Translations under genes and position numbers: made by a program
Shown: positions 9,065-17,792 of the stretch, piece after piece
Layout: each line of letters starts with the position of its first letter
Numbering within the stretch: the first letter of the stretch is position 1
The notes under the pieces: model-generated
Databases searched by the model: none
Told to the model about the DNA's origin: nothing
Seen by the model: the letters and a program-made list of their open reading frames with translations, nothing else
DNA from: Chryseobacterium sp. R2A-55
GTDB lineage: Bacteria > Bacteroidota > Bacteroidia > Flavobacteriales > Weeksellaceae
DNA length: 64,000 bases
Assembly: GCF_021401085.1 (NCBI RefSeq)
Contig: NZ_JACBFP010000007.1
Location: 62,001 to 126,000 of the forward strand
Direction of reading: 5' to 3'

Positions 9065-11575
9065 TTATTTGTACGCCTCAATCGCCTTATTGATCAGATC
9101 AATCTGCGCATTGATCGTCGGACTTGATGGATTCGCCTTCAAAACCTGCATTTTTTTGCCAAGTCCTTCTTTCAGGATTTGAACGATCATCATTTTTGCC
9201 TGTGGATTTTGCCCGATCTGGCTTTTGACCTGGGTCAAAACCTTTGTCAGATTTTCAGTTGCCTTCAAATTGTCGGAACCCATAATCCAGTTGAAGGCCT
9301 CCTCTGCTGAGGCGCCCAACTCTGGGTTCTGGAATTTGATAAACGGATAAAACGCTGCTGTGGAAGCAATTGCCGGCATCTGCTTTTCAATCTTATTTTT
9401 TACGATGATCGGCAAAAGTTGTGAGATCAGTTCGTCACTTGCGCCTTCCAAATCTATTTTATCAGCTAAAACAGAGACTCTGGCTGGATCAATCAATGAA
9501 ATCGCTCCCAAAGAAGCACCTTTTACCGCATTGGAAACCGCAGACATTCCCTTCTCGAAGACCGGCAGGTATTTTTTATCTTTCATTTTTGCCAAAGCTG
9601 TTATTGCAGCAGACTGCACCAAAGTTTTCGGATCGTTTGCCGCAATTTTCTCCACTTCGGCGAGCGCCGCTTTTTGATGATCCGGTTTTGAGAAATCCAA
9701 TCCGCTCAGTGCCTTCATTCGGATTCTGAAATTACTGTCTTTCAACGCGGCTACCAATGTTTTCAGAGATGTAGCGTTTTTCGCAGCATTATCTACCGCA
9801 TTTTCTACTGCTTTATACCGACTCAAAAATTCTTTGGATCCCGTATACTGCAGAAAATATTGGTCGGGAGTTTTGTTCTCTGTGATTTCGGAAAGCAGAA
9901 TGCCATCTGCATCAATATTCAGCAGGTCCGGACTTTTTGAAACAGGAAACGTGAAATCATTCTTGCTTTTCGCTGCAACCCAAACATTTTGTCTTGAGGG
10001 TTTCCCATTCTCAAACACATCTATCGCCAAAGGAAACTGAAAGTATTGACCCTGATTTTGGATGATGGAAACTGTGACCATCTTTTTCACCGGATCAAAA
10101 GTGGAAGAGTAAGTGAGTTTAGGATTTCCGTTTCCGTAATACCATTGATTGAAGAACCAATTCAAATCTTTTCCTGAGACTTTTTCCAATGAAAGTCGAA
10201 GTTGCTGCGCTTCTCCGGTTCCGTACTCGTTGGTTTTCAGGTAATCCGTTAATCCTGCAAAAAATGCGTCGTCTCCCAAATAATTTCTCAACATGTGAAG
10301 AATTGAACCACCTTTATTATAAGAAACCCCATCGAAAACATCTTCCCTGGAATGATAATTAAACCGCACCAAATCCTTGGAAACATTTGACGGATCGCGG
10401 AAATACCCTTCCCGGGTTTTCATCAAAGTGTAATCCGCGAAATCTTTTCCATATTTATACTCATTCCACAGATATTCCGAATAATTGGCGAAAGACTCAT
10501 TAACGGTGATGTTTGACCAGGATTCCGCGGTCACCAAATCTCCGAACCAGTGGTGGAACAACTCATGGGAAATCACATCCTCCCAACGGTTTTCATCGAT
10601 CAGGTCGCCCGGTTTTTGCTGCGCCATAGCGGAATGAAGCGTGGAAGTGGTATTTTCCATTGCACCGGAAACATAATCAACACCGGTGATTTGAGCGTAT
10701 TTTTGCCAAGGGTAATCGTAATTTAATCTTTTAGAAAAAAATTCCATCATTTCCGGCGTGTTTCCGAAAATCTGTTTTGCATAAGGTTCATATTCTTTTT
10801 CTACGTAATAATCCACCGGAATACTTCTCCATTTATCATTCACCACGGCATATTCACCAACTCCCATAAAGAAAAGGTAAGGCGCATGTTTTTTGTCCAT
10901 CACCCAATGATCTGTGCGGAAATTGTTGCCTTCGTTTTTGGAATCCTTCAAAATTCCGTTGGACAAAGTGACGTACTTCTCCGGAACCGTCATGAAGATT
11001 TCCTGAGTGGTTTTTTGGTTGGGTTTATCAATAGTTGGGAACCAGACCGAGTTCGATTCGGTTTCTCCCTGAGTCCAAATCTGCGTAGCTTTTCCGCTCT
11101 CTTTTCCTTGTGGGTTGATGAAGTAAAGTCCTTTTGCATCGGTAATTGCTGCACTTCCAACCTGTTTTACTTCATTTGGACGGGCTGTATATTTGATGTA
11201 AACCGTGTAATCCTGATTTCTGCTGTAGGTTTTATCAAGATTAATTTTCAGCATATCGTTTTTGTAGTTATACTTCAGCGGTGATTTCGAACCGTTTTTT
11301 TCTAAAGCAACCTCATGAATCAGCATCGCTTTGGCATCTAAAACCAAGGAATCACTAGGATAAAAATGCGGCGAGGCAGAAATCCACGCTTCACCGTTCA
11401 TCTGTTCTTTTTGGTAATCGAAATTCACCTTTAATTTGGTGTGTTTCAGCTCCGTGGTCTTGGTGTGGGTTGCTCTGTAAATTTCAGTTCTACCGGATGT
11501 ATCGGTTTGCCCGAAAACGTTCTGGGATGGTAAGAATGCACTTAGAAAAAGTGCTGCAATTAGGATTTTTTTCAT
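9065..11575 (-). CDS. M1 family zinc aminopeptidase with C-terminal helical repeats
   Basis: An 836-residue exported metallopeptidase. The signal peptide (MKKILIAALFLSAFLPSQNVFGQ) points to the periplasm or surface. The M1 signatures are clear: GAMENTT (substrate N-terminus binding; family form GxMEN) and the zinc site H337-E338-x-x-H341 with Glu360 18 residues after His341. The region of about 590-836 is Ala/Leu/Lys-rich and looks like HEAT-type helical repeats (FRIRMKALSGLD, VQSAAITALAKM). M1 enzymes remove N-terminal residues from peptides. No T9SS tail is seen at the C-terminus. It is convergent with the prolyl oligopeptidase; a -7 box candidate (TAACTTTG, minus strand, 11655-11648) lies about 70 bases upstream. 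Confidence 0.94.
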   Translation of the reverse strand: MKKILIAALFLSAFLPSQNVFGQTDTSGRTEIYRATHTKTTELKHTKLKVNFDYQKEQMNGEAWISASPHFYPSDSLVLDAKAMLIHEVALEKNGSKSPLKYNYKNDMLKINLDKTYSRNQDYTVYIKYTARPNEVKQVGSAAITDAKGLYFINPQGKESGKATQIWTQGETESNSVWFPTIDKPNQKTTQEIFMTVPEKYVTLSNGILKDSKNEGNNFRTDHWVMDKKHAPYLFFMGVGEYAVVNDKWRSIPVDYYVEKEYEPYAKQIFGNTPEMMEFFSKRLNYDYPWQKYAQITGVDYVSGAMENTTSTLHSAMAQQKPGDLIDENRWEDVISHELFHHWFGDLVTAESWSNITVNESFANYSEYLWNEYKYGKDFADYTLMKTREGYFRDPSNVSKDLVRFNYHSREDVFDGVSYNKGGSILHMLRNYLGDDAFFAGLTDYLKTNEYGTGEAQQLRLSLEKVSGKDLNWFFNQWYYGNGNPKLTYSSTFDPVKKMVTVSIIQNQGQYFQFPLAIDVFENGKPSRQNVWVAAKSKNDFTFPVSKSPDLLNIDADGILLSEITENKTPDQYFLQYTGSKEFLSRYKAVENAVDNAAKNATSLKTLVAALKDSNFRIRMKALSGLDFSKPDHQKAALAEVEKIAANDPKTLVQSAAITALAKMKDKKYLPVFEKGMSAVSNAVKGASLGAISLIDPARVSVLADKIDLEGASDELISQLLPIIVKNKIEKQMPAIASTAAFYPFIKFQNPELGASAEEAFNWIMGSDNLKATENLTKVLTQVKSQIGQNPQAKMMIVQILKEGLGKKMQVLKANPSSPTINAQIDLINKAIEAYK

Positions 11576-11659
11576 TTATGATTTAAAAATGAGTTTAAAA
11601 ATTGAGAATAACGGATTTCAAGAAAAGAATATTTTATAAAATGTACTCAAAGTTAAAAA

Positions 11660-11887
11660 TTATTTCGATTTGGGATCGTTGAGCAGGTCGAAAATATCGT
11701 TCACAATGCTTTCGTACTCTCCCTTCTTCAGCTGTTCCTTACTTTTGCGGAACGCCTTCTTCAATTCGCTTTCGGGATTTTCCTCATCAATAATTTCCAC
11801 AGATTTCACACCTCTTATTTGCTCTAAAATGGTTTGGAGCATTTCCGGACTTGCGTTTTCTTCGATATTGATTTTAAGACTTTTCAC
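11660..11887 (-). CDS. Small protein of unknown function, 75 residues
   Basis: I do not recognise this protein. Its first half (MKSLKINIEENASPEMLQ, then GVKSVEIID) looks like a short beta-alpha-beta fold. The second half is helical and very charged (ELKKAFRKSKEQLKKGEYES), ending NDIFDLLNDPKSK. The size and charged C-terminus resemble antitoxins of toxin-antitoxin pairs, but no toxin-like reading frame lies next to it. It is downstream of thyA, beyond a terminator, and 84 bases upstream of the M1 peptidase gene. The reverse strand has an equally long open frame (11670-11894), but the minus frame has better amino-acid composition. Confidence 0.6.
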   Translation of the reverse strand: MKSLKINIEENASPEMLQTILEQIRGVKSVEIIDEENPESELKKAFRKSKEQLKKGEYESIVNDIFDLLNDPKSK

Positions 11888-11922
11888 CGCTTAATAAGTG
11901 TTAGGATTTAACGAAAAGTTAC

Positions 11923-11952
11923 AAAAAAAGCGAAGTAATTTTACTTCACTTT
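11923..11952 (-). terminator. Rho-independent terminator of thyA
   Basis: On the minus strand a 12-bp stem with one wobble (AAAGTGAAGTAA / TTACTTCGCTTT, 11952-11927) runs into T7 (11929-11923), just past the thyA stop at 11960. Confidence 0.8.
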
Positions 11953-11959
11953 TATTGAT

Positions 11960-12754
11960 TTAAACCGCAACCGGTGCTTTAATTCCCGGATACGGATCAT
12001 AATTTTCCAAAGTAAAATCTTCAAAATCAAAATTGAAAATATCTTTGATTTCAGGATTCAGCTTCATCGTCGGCAATGATTTCGGTGTGCGCGAAAGTTG
12101 CCTGTGAACCTGCTCAAAATGGTTATTGTAAATATGTACATCGCCAAAAGTATGCACATAATCACCCACTTCCAAACCACAGACCTGCGCAACCATCATA
12201 CAAAGCAGTGCATAACTCGCAATATTGAACGGTACCCCCAGGAAAACATCTGCACTTCTTTGGTAAAGTTGCAAAGACAATTTTCCATCTGATACATAAA
12301 ACTGAAACATTGCGTGACACGGCGCCAAAGCCATATTCGGAATTTCCGCCACATTCCAGGCAGAAACGATCAATCTTCTGGAATCCGGATTTTTCTTAAT
12401 TTGATCGATCACTTCCGTGATTTGGTCAACCATTTTTCCGTTTGCACCACTCCAACTTCGCCACTGTGCACCGTAAACCGGACCGAGATCTCCTTTTTCA
12501 TCCGCCCATTCATCCCAAATGGAAACGCCGTGATCATTCAGATATTTTACATTGGTGTCGCCTTTCAAAAACCAGAGTAATTCGTAAATAATGGATTTCA
12601 GATGCACTTTTTTGGTCGTCACCAAAGGAAACCCTTTTGACAAATCATACCGGAGTTGATATCCAAAAATGCTGCGTGTTCCGGTTCCTGTGCGGTCGGT
12701 TTTATCGGTTCCGTGGTCTAAAATATGTTGAAGTAAATCGAGATAGTTCTGCAT
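11960..12754 (-). CDS. thyA: Thymidylate synthase
   Basis: A 264-residue enzyme, the same length as E. coli ThyA. It methylates dUMP to dTMP with methylenetetrahydrofolate as carbon donor and reductant. The nucleophile is Cys146 in [12 protein letters not shown], and the dUMP/phosphate-binding [20 protein letters not shown] follows. The C-terminus ends PGIKAPVAV, the usual closing tail. The folate partner dihydrofolate reductase (folA), often next to thyA, is not in this neighbourhood; the upstream gene is a Gre-like protein 58 bases away. A terminator follows directly, so thyA is the last gene of its unit. Confidence 0.97.
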   Translation of the reverse strand: MQNYLDLLQHILDHGTDKTDRTGTGTRSIFGYQLRYDLSKGFPLVTTKKVHLKSIIYELLWFLKGDTNVKYLNDHGVSIWDEWADEKGDLGPVYGAQWRSWSGANGKMVDQITEVIDQIKKNPDSRRLIVSAWNVAEIPNMALAPCHAMFQFYVSDGKLSLQLYQRSADVFLGVPFNIASYALLCMMVAQVCGLEVGDYVHTFGDVHIYNNHFEQVHRQLSRTPKSLPTMKLNPEIKDIFNFDFEDFTLENYDPYPGIKAPVAV

Positions 12755-12812
12755 TTTCTTAATTAAGGTTTGAAGTATAATATTTGAGGTTTGAGTTTGC
12801 CAATGCTCAAAT

Positions 12813-13253
12813 TTACCAAATATTTTTAAGGGTTTGGGTTACGTCATTCACAATTAAGGTTTCTCCGGCCTTCTTTCCGTGCATTGCTTTTGCCAGTGGA
12901 CTTTCTGTAGAGATGACAAATATTTTTTCACCATCAAGGCTGACTTCACCCAAAGAAACCGAAATGAAAAACTTCCCCTTTTCTGTTTCCACCAAACTCC
13001 CCAAACCGATGGATTGGTGTGGAACTGGATTGATGTTTTTCAGAATATTCAATGAACTTGAAAACCCATTCAGCTGAATCTGAAGATTATTGATTTCCTG
13101 CTGCAGCATTTCTCGGCCGGTTTCGTATTTGTCTCCCATTGAAGATTTGGTATCGTTGTTGGAAGTACGGGTTTCTTCAATTAAGGTTTGAAGGGTCTGG
13201 ATTTTTTCAGATAATTTTTCGCTGATGATTTTGAGCAAAGATGTTTTATCCAT
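12813..13253 (-). CDS. Small Gre-like protein A (coiled coil plus GreA/GreB C-terminal fold)
   Basis: A 146-residue protein with two parts. Residues of about 1-80 are a helical hairpin; its tip region [12 protein letters not shown] has Asp and Glu three apart, matching the spacing of the GreA tip acids in GDLSEN. Residues of about 84-146 match the GreA/GreB C-terminal domain: [17 protein letters not shown], and [21 protein letters not shown] (family form SPLGKALLGKKVGD). GreA/B enter the RNA polymerase secondary channel and trigger transcript cleavage. Similar short proteins in Flavobacteria are sometimes labelled 3-oxoacyl-ACP synthase, which nothing here supports. A paralogue lies at 33139-33588. 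A role at RNA polymerase is inferred from fold only. Confidence 0.7.
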   Translation of the reverse strand: MDKTSLLKIISEKLSEKIQTLQTLIEETRTSNNDTKSSMGDKYETGREMLQQEINNLQIQLNGFSSSLNILKNINPVPHQSIGLGSLVETEKGKFFISVSLGEVSLDGEKIFVISTESPLAKAMHGKKAGETLIVNDVTQTLKNIW

Positions 13254-13388
13254 TTAATTCTATGTTATTTTGCAACCAGATTTTGACAAAATGACTGCTA
13301 AAAATTTCTCACAGATCACACCGGTTTTCACAAAGTATTTATGCAGTTTTATCTGCTGAAAACCATGCAATCCGTTGGCAATAAAAAA

Positions 13389-14735
13389 TCATTTCACAAA
13401 CACTGCATAATCCCCTGCTTTCATCGAAAACGATTTGCCCGAAGAAAAGTCCCGCGAAGTCTTATCGAAAAGATTCTTAAAAGTACCACCCACATTTCCA
13501 TCTTCGATCGAAAAATCTACCGCGTCTTTTGACATGTTCAAGACAACCAAAACTTCATCATTCCCATTTTTTCTGAGAAAAGCCAGGATTTTGTCGTTCG
13601 CCGAATTGTTCAAAAAATAGGTGGTCACATTCGGATCGCCACCTCGCAATGCAGGGTTAGAAGATTTTAAACTGAATAAAGTTCTGTAAAAATCTGCCAA
13701 CTGGTAATTTCCGGTCCAGTTGATGGCATCTTTTTCAAAAAACTCCAGGCGTTTGAGATTCGGCAGTTCCTGACCGGAATAAATCAAAGGCACACCATTC
13801 CAGGTTGCTGAAAAGACCGCCAAAGGTTTTGCAATCACACCATACTTCTCGTATTCGGTTCCGTTCCAGGAATTTTCGTCATGGTTGGTCGTGAACCACG
13901 CCCTCATCGAATGGTCGCCGATCGCTGAATATTTCATCAGCAAATCTTTCAGTTCCTGCAGAGGCAGATTATTTTTGTAATAATTCTCGGTTTTGTGCAT
14001 CCAGGTCCAGGAATAACTTGCATCGAAAACTTTTCCGTACTCCGGATTTTCGAGTTCGTCAAACTCACCAAGCCAGAAGAGTGGTTTCAGTGCTTCCACT
14101 TTCGGTCTTGCTTCCTGCCAGAAATCGACTTCCACCCAACTTGCGAGATCACATCTGAAACCGTCTATATTGGTTTCCCGAACCCAAAACTTCATGGCTT
14201 CAATCATGGCATTCCGCATATTTTGGTTGCTGTAGTCAAGCTCAATAATATCTTCCATTCCGGAAGCGATATGGAAATTTCCGTCTGGATCGTGCAAATA
14301 AAATTCCGGATTGGTCTTGGTCCATACATGGTTCCAACCAGTGTGATTTGCCACCCAATCGATAATGACTTTAAAGCCGAGTTGATGCGCTTCATCAACA
14401 AGATGTTTGAAATCCTCCATGGTTCCGAATTCAGGATTGATTGAAGTATAGTCCGCTGCTGCGTATGGACTTCCCAAAGTTCCTTTCATTTTTTCGGTGG
14501 CAATCGGCGTAATCGGCATGAACCAAAGCGTTTCCACTCCCATCGCTTTCAGCCGCGGCATTTCCTTTTCGAATGCGCGGAAAGTTCCCTCTTTCGTGTA
14601 TTGTCTTATATTGACTTCATAAATATTCGTGTGGCGTTTCCATTCGCTGGGTGCTTCCATTTTTTTAGTGGCTTTTTGAGTAGTACAGGAAATAATTCCG
14701 AGTGCGATAATCGCTAAAATAACGAATTTTTTCAT
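13389..14735 (-). CDS. Alpha-amylase family (GH13) lipoprotein
   Basis: A 448-residue enzyme with a lipoprotein signal peptide (MKKFVILAIIALGIISC, lipid-bearing Cys17), so it is membrane-anchored. The GH13 barrel shows DWVANHTGW (region I), GFRCDLASWV with nucleophile Asp196 (region II), FWLGEFDE with acid/base Glu224 (region III) and TTNHDENSW with Asp286 (region IV). The C-terminal all-beta domain (about 370-448) is usual. Family members hydrolyse alpha-1,4-glucans or related oligosaccharides. There are no susC/susD-like genes beside it, and its neighbours are a Gre-like gene and divergent exonuclease III. A second GH13 enzyme at 23.5 kb is secreted by T9SS, so the two may act in sequence on outside and envelope-bound glucan; this is inference. 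Confidence 0.9.
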   Translation of the reverse strand: MKKFVILAIIALGIISCTTQKATKKMEAPSEWKRHTNIYEVNIRQYTKEGTFRAFEKEMPRLKAMGVETLWFMPITPIATEKMKGTLGSPYAAADYTSINPEFGTMEDFKHLVDEAHQLGFKVIIDWVANHTGWNHVWTKTNPEFYLHDPDGNFHIASGMEDIIELDYSNQNMRNAMIEAMKFWVRETNIDGFRCDLASWVEVDFWQEARPKVEALKPLFWLGEFDELENPEYGKVFDASYSWTWMHKTENYYKNNLPLQELKDLLMKYSAIGDHSMRAWFTTNHDENSWNGTEYEKYGVIAKPLAVFSATWNGVPLIYSGQELPNLKRLEFFEKDAINWTGNYQLADFYRTLFSLKSSNPALRGGDPNVTTYFLNNSANDKILAFLRKNGNDEVLVVLNMSKDAVDFSIEDGNVGGTFKNLFDKTSRDFSSGKSFSMKAGDYAVFVK

Positions 14736-14871
14736 TGCGGAGATTTAAGGCAAATGTATTGAATTTTATTTCAAAACCGGCTTTGACTATAAGTTTAAAA
14801 TTAGCTATTTTTAATGCAAATCGCCGTTTTAGTTCAAGACAAATTCCCTAATTTTGAGAAAATTAATTTTA

Positions 14872-15633
14872 ATGAAAATAATCAGTTATAATGTGAATGG
14901 GATTCGTGCTGCATTCACCAAAGATTTTGTGGGTTGGCTAAATGCCGCACTTCCGGATGTGATCTGCATCCAGGAAAGCAAAGCTGGAAACGACCAAATC
15001 GACATTGAAGGGTTCGAAAAAATCGGTTATCACAGTTTTTGGCATTCTGCCCAGAAAAAAGGATATTCCGGCGTGGGAATCGCCTCTAAAATGAAACCGA
15101 AACATGTGGAATACGGTTGTGGAATTGAAAATTACGATTCCGAAGGAAGAATCATCCGTGCGGATTTTGAGGAGTTCTCGGTGATTTCGGTTTATGTTCC
15201 GTCTGCGTCGAATATTGACCGACTTGATTTTAAGATGCAGTTTTGCTATGATTTTTTGGAGTATATCAAGGAATTGAGGAAAACGATTCCGAACCTGATT
15301 ATTTCCGGTGATTTTAATATTTGCCACAAACCGATCGACATCCACAATCCGGAAGGCCTGAAAAATGTTTCGGGTTTTTTACCCATCGAAAGGGAATGGC
15401 TGACCAAATTCATTGATGAGTGCGAACTGATCGACAGTTTCCGGTTTTTCAATGACCAACCCGACAATTACACTTGGTGGAGTTACCGGCAAAATTCACG
15501 GGCGCGAAACAAGGGATGGCGATTGGACTACAACTTTGTAAGCTATCCTTTAAAGGAAAAACTGTCCCGCGCCGCGATTCTGAGCGAGGCTTTTCATTCC
15601 GATCATTGTCCGGTTTTGGTGGAACTGCAATAG
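14872..15633 (+). CDS. xth: Exodeoxyribonuclease III
   Basis: Start chosen at the ATG at 14872 (MKIISYNVNGIRAAF), which gives 253 residues, the usual length; an in-frame TTG at 14854 only adds six odd residues. The endonuclease/exonuclease/phosphatase fold is clear: catalytic Glu in CIQESK, GDFNICHKPIDI, WWSYRQNSRARNKGWRLDYN, and the final SDHCPVLVEL with catalytic Asp-His. The enzyme cuts DNA at abasic sites and degrades 3' ends in base excision repair, complementing the uracil-DNA glycosylase at 52 kb. A promoter-like TTTG (14782-14785), 20-base spacer and TATTTTTA (14806-14813) lie upstream. Confidence 0.94.
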   Translation: MKIISYNVNGIRAAFTKDFVGWLNAALPDVICIQESKAGNDQIDIEGFEKIGYHSFWHSAQKKGYSGVGIASKMKPKHVEYGCGIENYDSEGRIIRADFEEFSVISVYVPSASNIDRLDFKMQFCYDFLEYIKELRKTIPNLIISGDFNICHKPIDIHNPEGLKNVSGFLPIEREWLTKFIDECELIDSFRFFNDQPDNYTWWSYRQNSRARNKGWRLDYNFVSYPLKEKLSRAAILSEAFHSDHCPVLVELQ

Positions 15634-15656
15634 TTTTGACAGACCGAGATTAAGCA

Positions 15657-15690
15657 CAAAAAAATCCGTCCTGAGCATTCAAGACGGATT
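15657..15690 (-). terminator. Rho-independent terminator of tig
   Basis: On the minus strand an 8-bp stem (AATCCGTC 15690-15683 / GACGGATT 15670-15663) is followed by a T run (reaching about 15658). It lies 21 bases past the trigger factor stop, between convergent genes. Confidence 0.85.
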
Positions 15691-15710
15691 CAAAATTTAT
15701 TGCTGAAAAA

Positions 15711-17045
15711 TTACTTTTTCAGCTCTTCCAAAAACTCATCATGAGAGATCGGAGTTTCTTTCTTCACTGCTTTTTCCAGAATTACATCTTTCAGTTTTGC
15801 CATTGCAACTTCAGAAGAAATCTGGCGAACCTGCTCTTGATCTTTCAACATTTCCACCGCATATTTCTGAACTTCCTCGTCACTTAAATGGTGGATTCCG
15901 TAAATTGCCAACTGATTTCTAACCAATTGTTCAGCCTGTGCCAAAACATCGGCATAGTCCAATTTGATGTCGTTGTCGTTCATCAGTTTCCCTTCCAGGA
16001 TTTGGTATTTCAAGATGTTCTTTTCTGCTTCCAGGATTTCTTTCGCCTGCTCTTCAGAATTCACATTTTCATTGCTGTAAACCAACCATTTTGTCAGGAA
16101 AGTTTCCGGCAGTTTCACCTCTTCTTTTTCGTTGATTTGGGCCAAAATCTTATTGACGAAATGTACGTCTGCATTTTGCTGGAAGTATTCATCCAGTTCA
16201 GATTTTACTTTTGCTTTCAGTTCCTCTTCAGATTTGATGTTTCCTTCGCCATACACTTTGTCAAACAAATCCTGGTTCAGCTCAGCCAAATCCAATCCGT
16301 AGAAATCTTTCACTTTCACTTCCAGTTCTTCATGGTGAAGGTGCTCCACTTCTTCTTTTCCGAAACCTAGTTCTTTTGCCAAATCTTCATTGTTCTGCAA
16401 ATCTGCTTTGGTCACTTTCACAGTTCCGTCCATCGCCAAATCTTTCACCAATTTGAAAGCTTCCTTTTTATCCGCGTTAACCACGGTTTGTTTTGGATGG
16501 TGGTGATGTTCACCTTCAGCATTTTCTTCAACAATCTGCGAAATTTCCAATGCCACATGGGAATCTTTTCCGATTTTATCTTGTGGAACCTGAGTTGCGA
16601 ATCGTTTCTGCATGTTTTCTATGCTCTGTCCGATTTCCTTGTCAGAAGCTTCCACCTTAAAATGAGGCGCTTCATATTTCGACAAATCCACCGTGAAGTT
16701 TGGTTCGTACCCTACTTCAAAAGCCACAGAAAGCTGATCTGCATTGTGGTTGAAATCCTCTACCGGCTGTGGAACCGGTTGACCAACCAATCTCAGATTA
16801 TTTTCGTTGATGTAATTATTGAGCGCATCAGAAACCTGTTTGTTGATTTCCTCAAAAGCGATCCCTGCTTCATATTGCTTTCTCACCATGCTCAAAGGCA
16901 CTTTTCCCTTTCTGAATCCAGGAACCTGTGCGTTTTTCGCAAAATTGAGAAGTTGCTTTTCCACATTATCTTTGTAATCTGACTTATCTAAAGTAACTGT
17001 AAGCAATGCACTTACATCATCATGGTTTGTCGCTGTAACGTTCAT
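15711..17045 (-). CDS. tig: Trigger factor, ribosome-associated chaperone
   Basis: A 444-residue protein. The N-terminal domain carries the ribosome-docking signature Gly43-Phe44-Arg45-Lys46 in VPGFRKGKVP. The C-terminal half is long, helical and Glu/Lys-rich, as expected for the substrate-cradling arms. The middle part, where a FKBP-type prolyl isomerase sits in many trigger factors, is poorly conserved here and carries an odd His run (EGEHHHHPKQ, near residues 177-186); isomerase activity is uncertain. The protein shields nascent chains at the exit tunnel. It is transcribed alone, with a TATTTTTG box 23 bases upstream and a terminator downstream. Confidence 0.95.
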   Translation of the reverse strand: MNVTATNHDDVSALLTVTLDKSDYKDNVEKQLLNFAKNAQVPGFRKGKVPLSMVRKQYEAGIAFEEINKQVSDALNNYINENNLRLVGQPVPQPVEDFNHNADQLSVAFEVGYEPNFTVDLSKYEAPHFKVEASDKEIGQSIENMQKRFATQVPQDKIGKDSHVALEISQIVEENAEGEHHHHPKQTVVNADKKEAFKLVKDLAMDGTVKVTKADLQNNEDLAKELGFGKEEVEHLHHEELEVKVKDFYGLDLAELNQDLFDKVYGEGNIKSEEELKAKVKSELDEYFQQNADVHFVNKILAQINEKEEVKLPETFLTKWLVYSNENVNSEEQAKEILEAEKNILKYQILEGKLMNDNDIKLDYADVLAQAEQLVRNQLAIYGIHHLSDEEVQKYAVEMLKDQEQVRQISSEVAMAKLKDVILEKAVKKETPISHDEFLEELKK

Positions 17046-17068
17046 TTTTCTATTAAAATTTTAGGTTG

Positions 17069-17076
17069 CAAAAATA
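17069..17076 (-). promoter_or_regulatory. Putative -7 promoter box for tig
   Basis: The minus strand reads TATTTTTG, an exact TAnnTTTG match 23 bases before the tig ATG. No clear TTG is found at -33. Confidence 0.4.
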
Positions 17077-17115
17077 GGATTTTTTTTTGACTTTTTGGCT
17101 TTGAAAAATTCGCTG

Positions 17116-17676
17116 CTAATTTGATATCCCGAAAGTTGCCACCGCATCGGTCTCTCCACCGGTTGCACTTCCAAAAGCGGTACCGTTTTGTGCCTCACTA
17201 ACTGAAATGGCGTCATGGATCAAGGACAGTGTCAGTTCCGGTCCTGGAGCATTCACAGCTTTCACCACTTCCCATTTTGTGATTAATCCCAGCTTTTTTT
17301 CGTCCGTTCTCGTGGAGGAAGCATCGTCAATTCTCGTGAAATTGATGTGCGAACCTTGAAAATCAAAAATTAGAAAGTGTTCATCTTTTGCGGCTTTGAT
17401 GCTTTCGGTTTCGTCTTCATTTCCGTTGAGAAAAATTGTTTTTACGGTATATGTTTTTCCGTCTGTAAGTTTAATGACGGGATTTGTCGCAGAATTCACT
17501 GTGTAATTATAAGTTTGGGTTATTCCAGTAGCATCATCGGTGACATTCAGGATGATATTGGAGATATCTTCCTGCGAAAGCACGTCTAAATCTTCATCTG
17601 ATCTTGAGCAGGTTAAAGTGAAGGTTGAAGTGAAGATTAAGGTTGTGAAAAGTATGATATTTTTTAAATGTTTCAT
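17116..17676 (-). CDS. Lipoprotein of unknown function, downstream of a TonB receptor
   Basis: Start set at the ATG at 17676 (MKHLKNIILF), because it gives a proper lipoprotein signal with Cys23 in TLTCSRSDED; upstream codons are just read-through. The mature 160-residue part is beta-rich and acidic, with VLSQEDISNIILNVTDD, TYTVKTIFLNG and a Gly/Ala-rich end. I recognise no catalytic or metal motif. It is 116 bases downstream of the ZnuD-like TonB receptor in the same orientation, with a palindromic element between. Such lipoproteins next to receptors often help capture the ligand at the cell surface; that role is inferred from position only. Confidence 0.8.
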   Translation of the reverse strand: MKHLKNIILFTTLIFTSTFTLTCSRSDEDLDVLSQEDISNIILNVTDDATGITQTYNYTVNSATNPVIKLTDGKTYTVKTIFLNGNEDETESIKAAKDEHFLIFDFQGSHINFTRIDDASSTRTDEKKLGLITKWEVVKAVNAPGPELTLSLIHDAISVSEAQNGTAFGSATGGETDAVATFGISN

Positions 17677-17714
17677 TTTATATTCTTTGTTTGATAAAGT
17701 TTGATTACTAAAAA

Positions 17715-17789
17715 CCACCCCGTTTACTCCTTCGGCGAAGACACCTCTCCAAAGTAAGGCGATTCCCTGCTTCGAAGTAACGGAGGTGT
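17715..17789. repeat. REP-like palindromic element
   Basis: About 75 bases of unusually GC-rich intergenic DNA with nested symmetry. The ends form an imperfect inverted pair (CACCCCGTTTAC at 17716-17727 against GTAACGGAGGTG at 17777-17788). Inside are CTTCGGCGAAG (17730-17740), CTTCGAAG (17770-17777) and CACCTC/GAGGTG (17742-17747 / 17783-17788). It fills the gap between the TonB receptor and lipoprotein genes and looks like the short scattered palindromes of many flavobacterial genomes. No second full copy is in this window. Confidence 0.55.
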
Positions 17790-17792
17790 GAT

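Noticed and set aside
12813-13253. 3-oxoacyl-ACP synthase label for the Gre-like proteins
   Set aside because: No condensing-enzyme Cys/His/Asn site and too short; the GreA/GreB C-terminal pattern fits instead.
14854-14871. TTG start upstream of exonuclease III
   Set aside because: Adds six residues not seen in the family; the ATG at 14872 begins the conserved MKIISYNVNG.
16488-16982. 164-codon frame on the plus strand (and 15888-16370, 160 codons) opposite tig
   Set aside because: Both lie fully inside trigger factor on the other strand; Phe/Leu/Cys-heavy composition is that of an antisense shadow of a Lys/Glu-rich gene.
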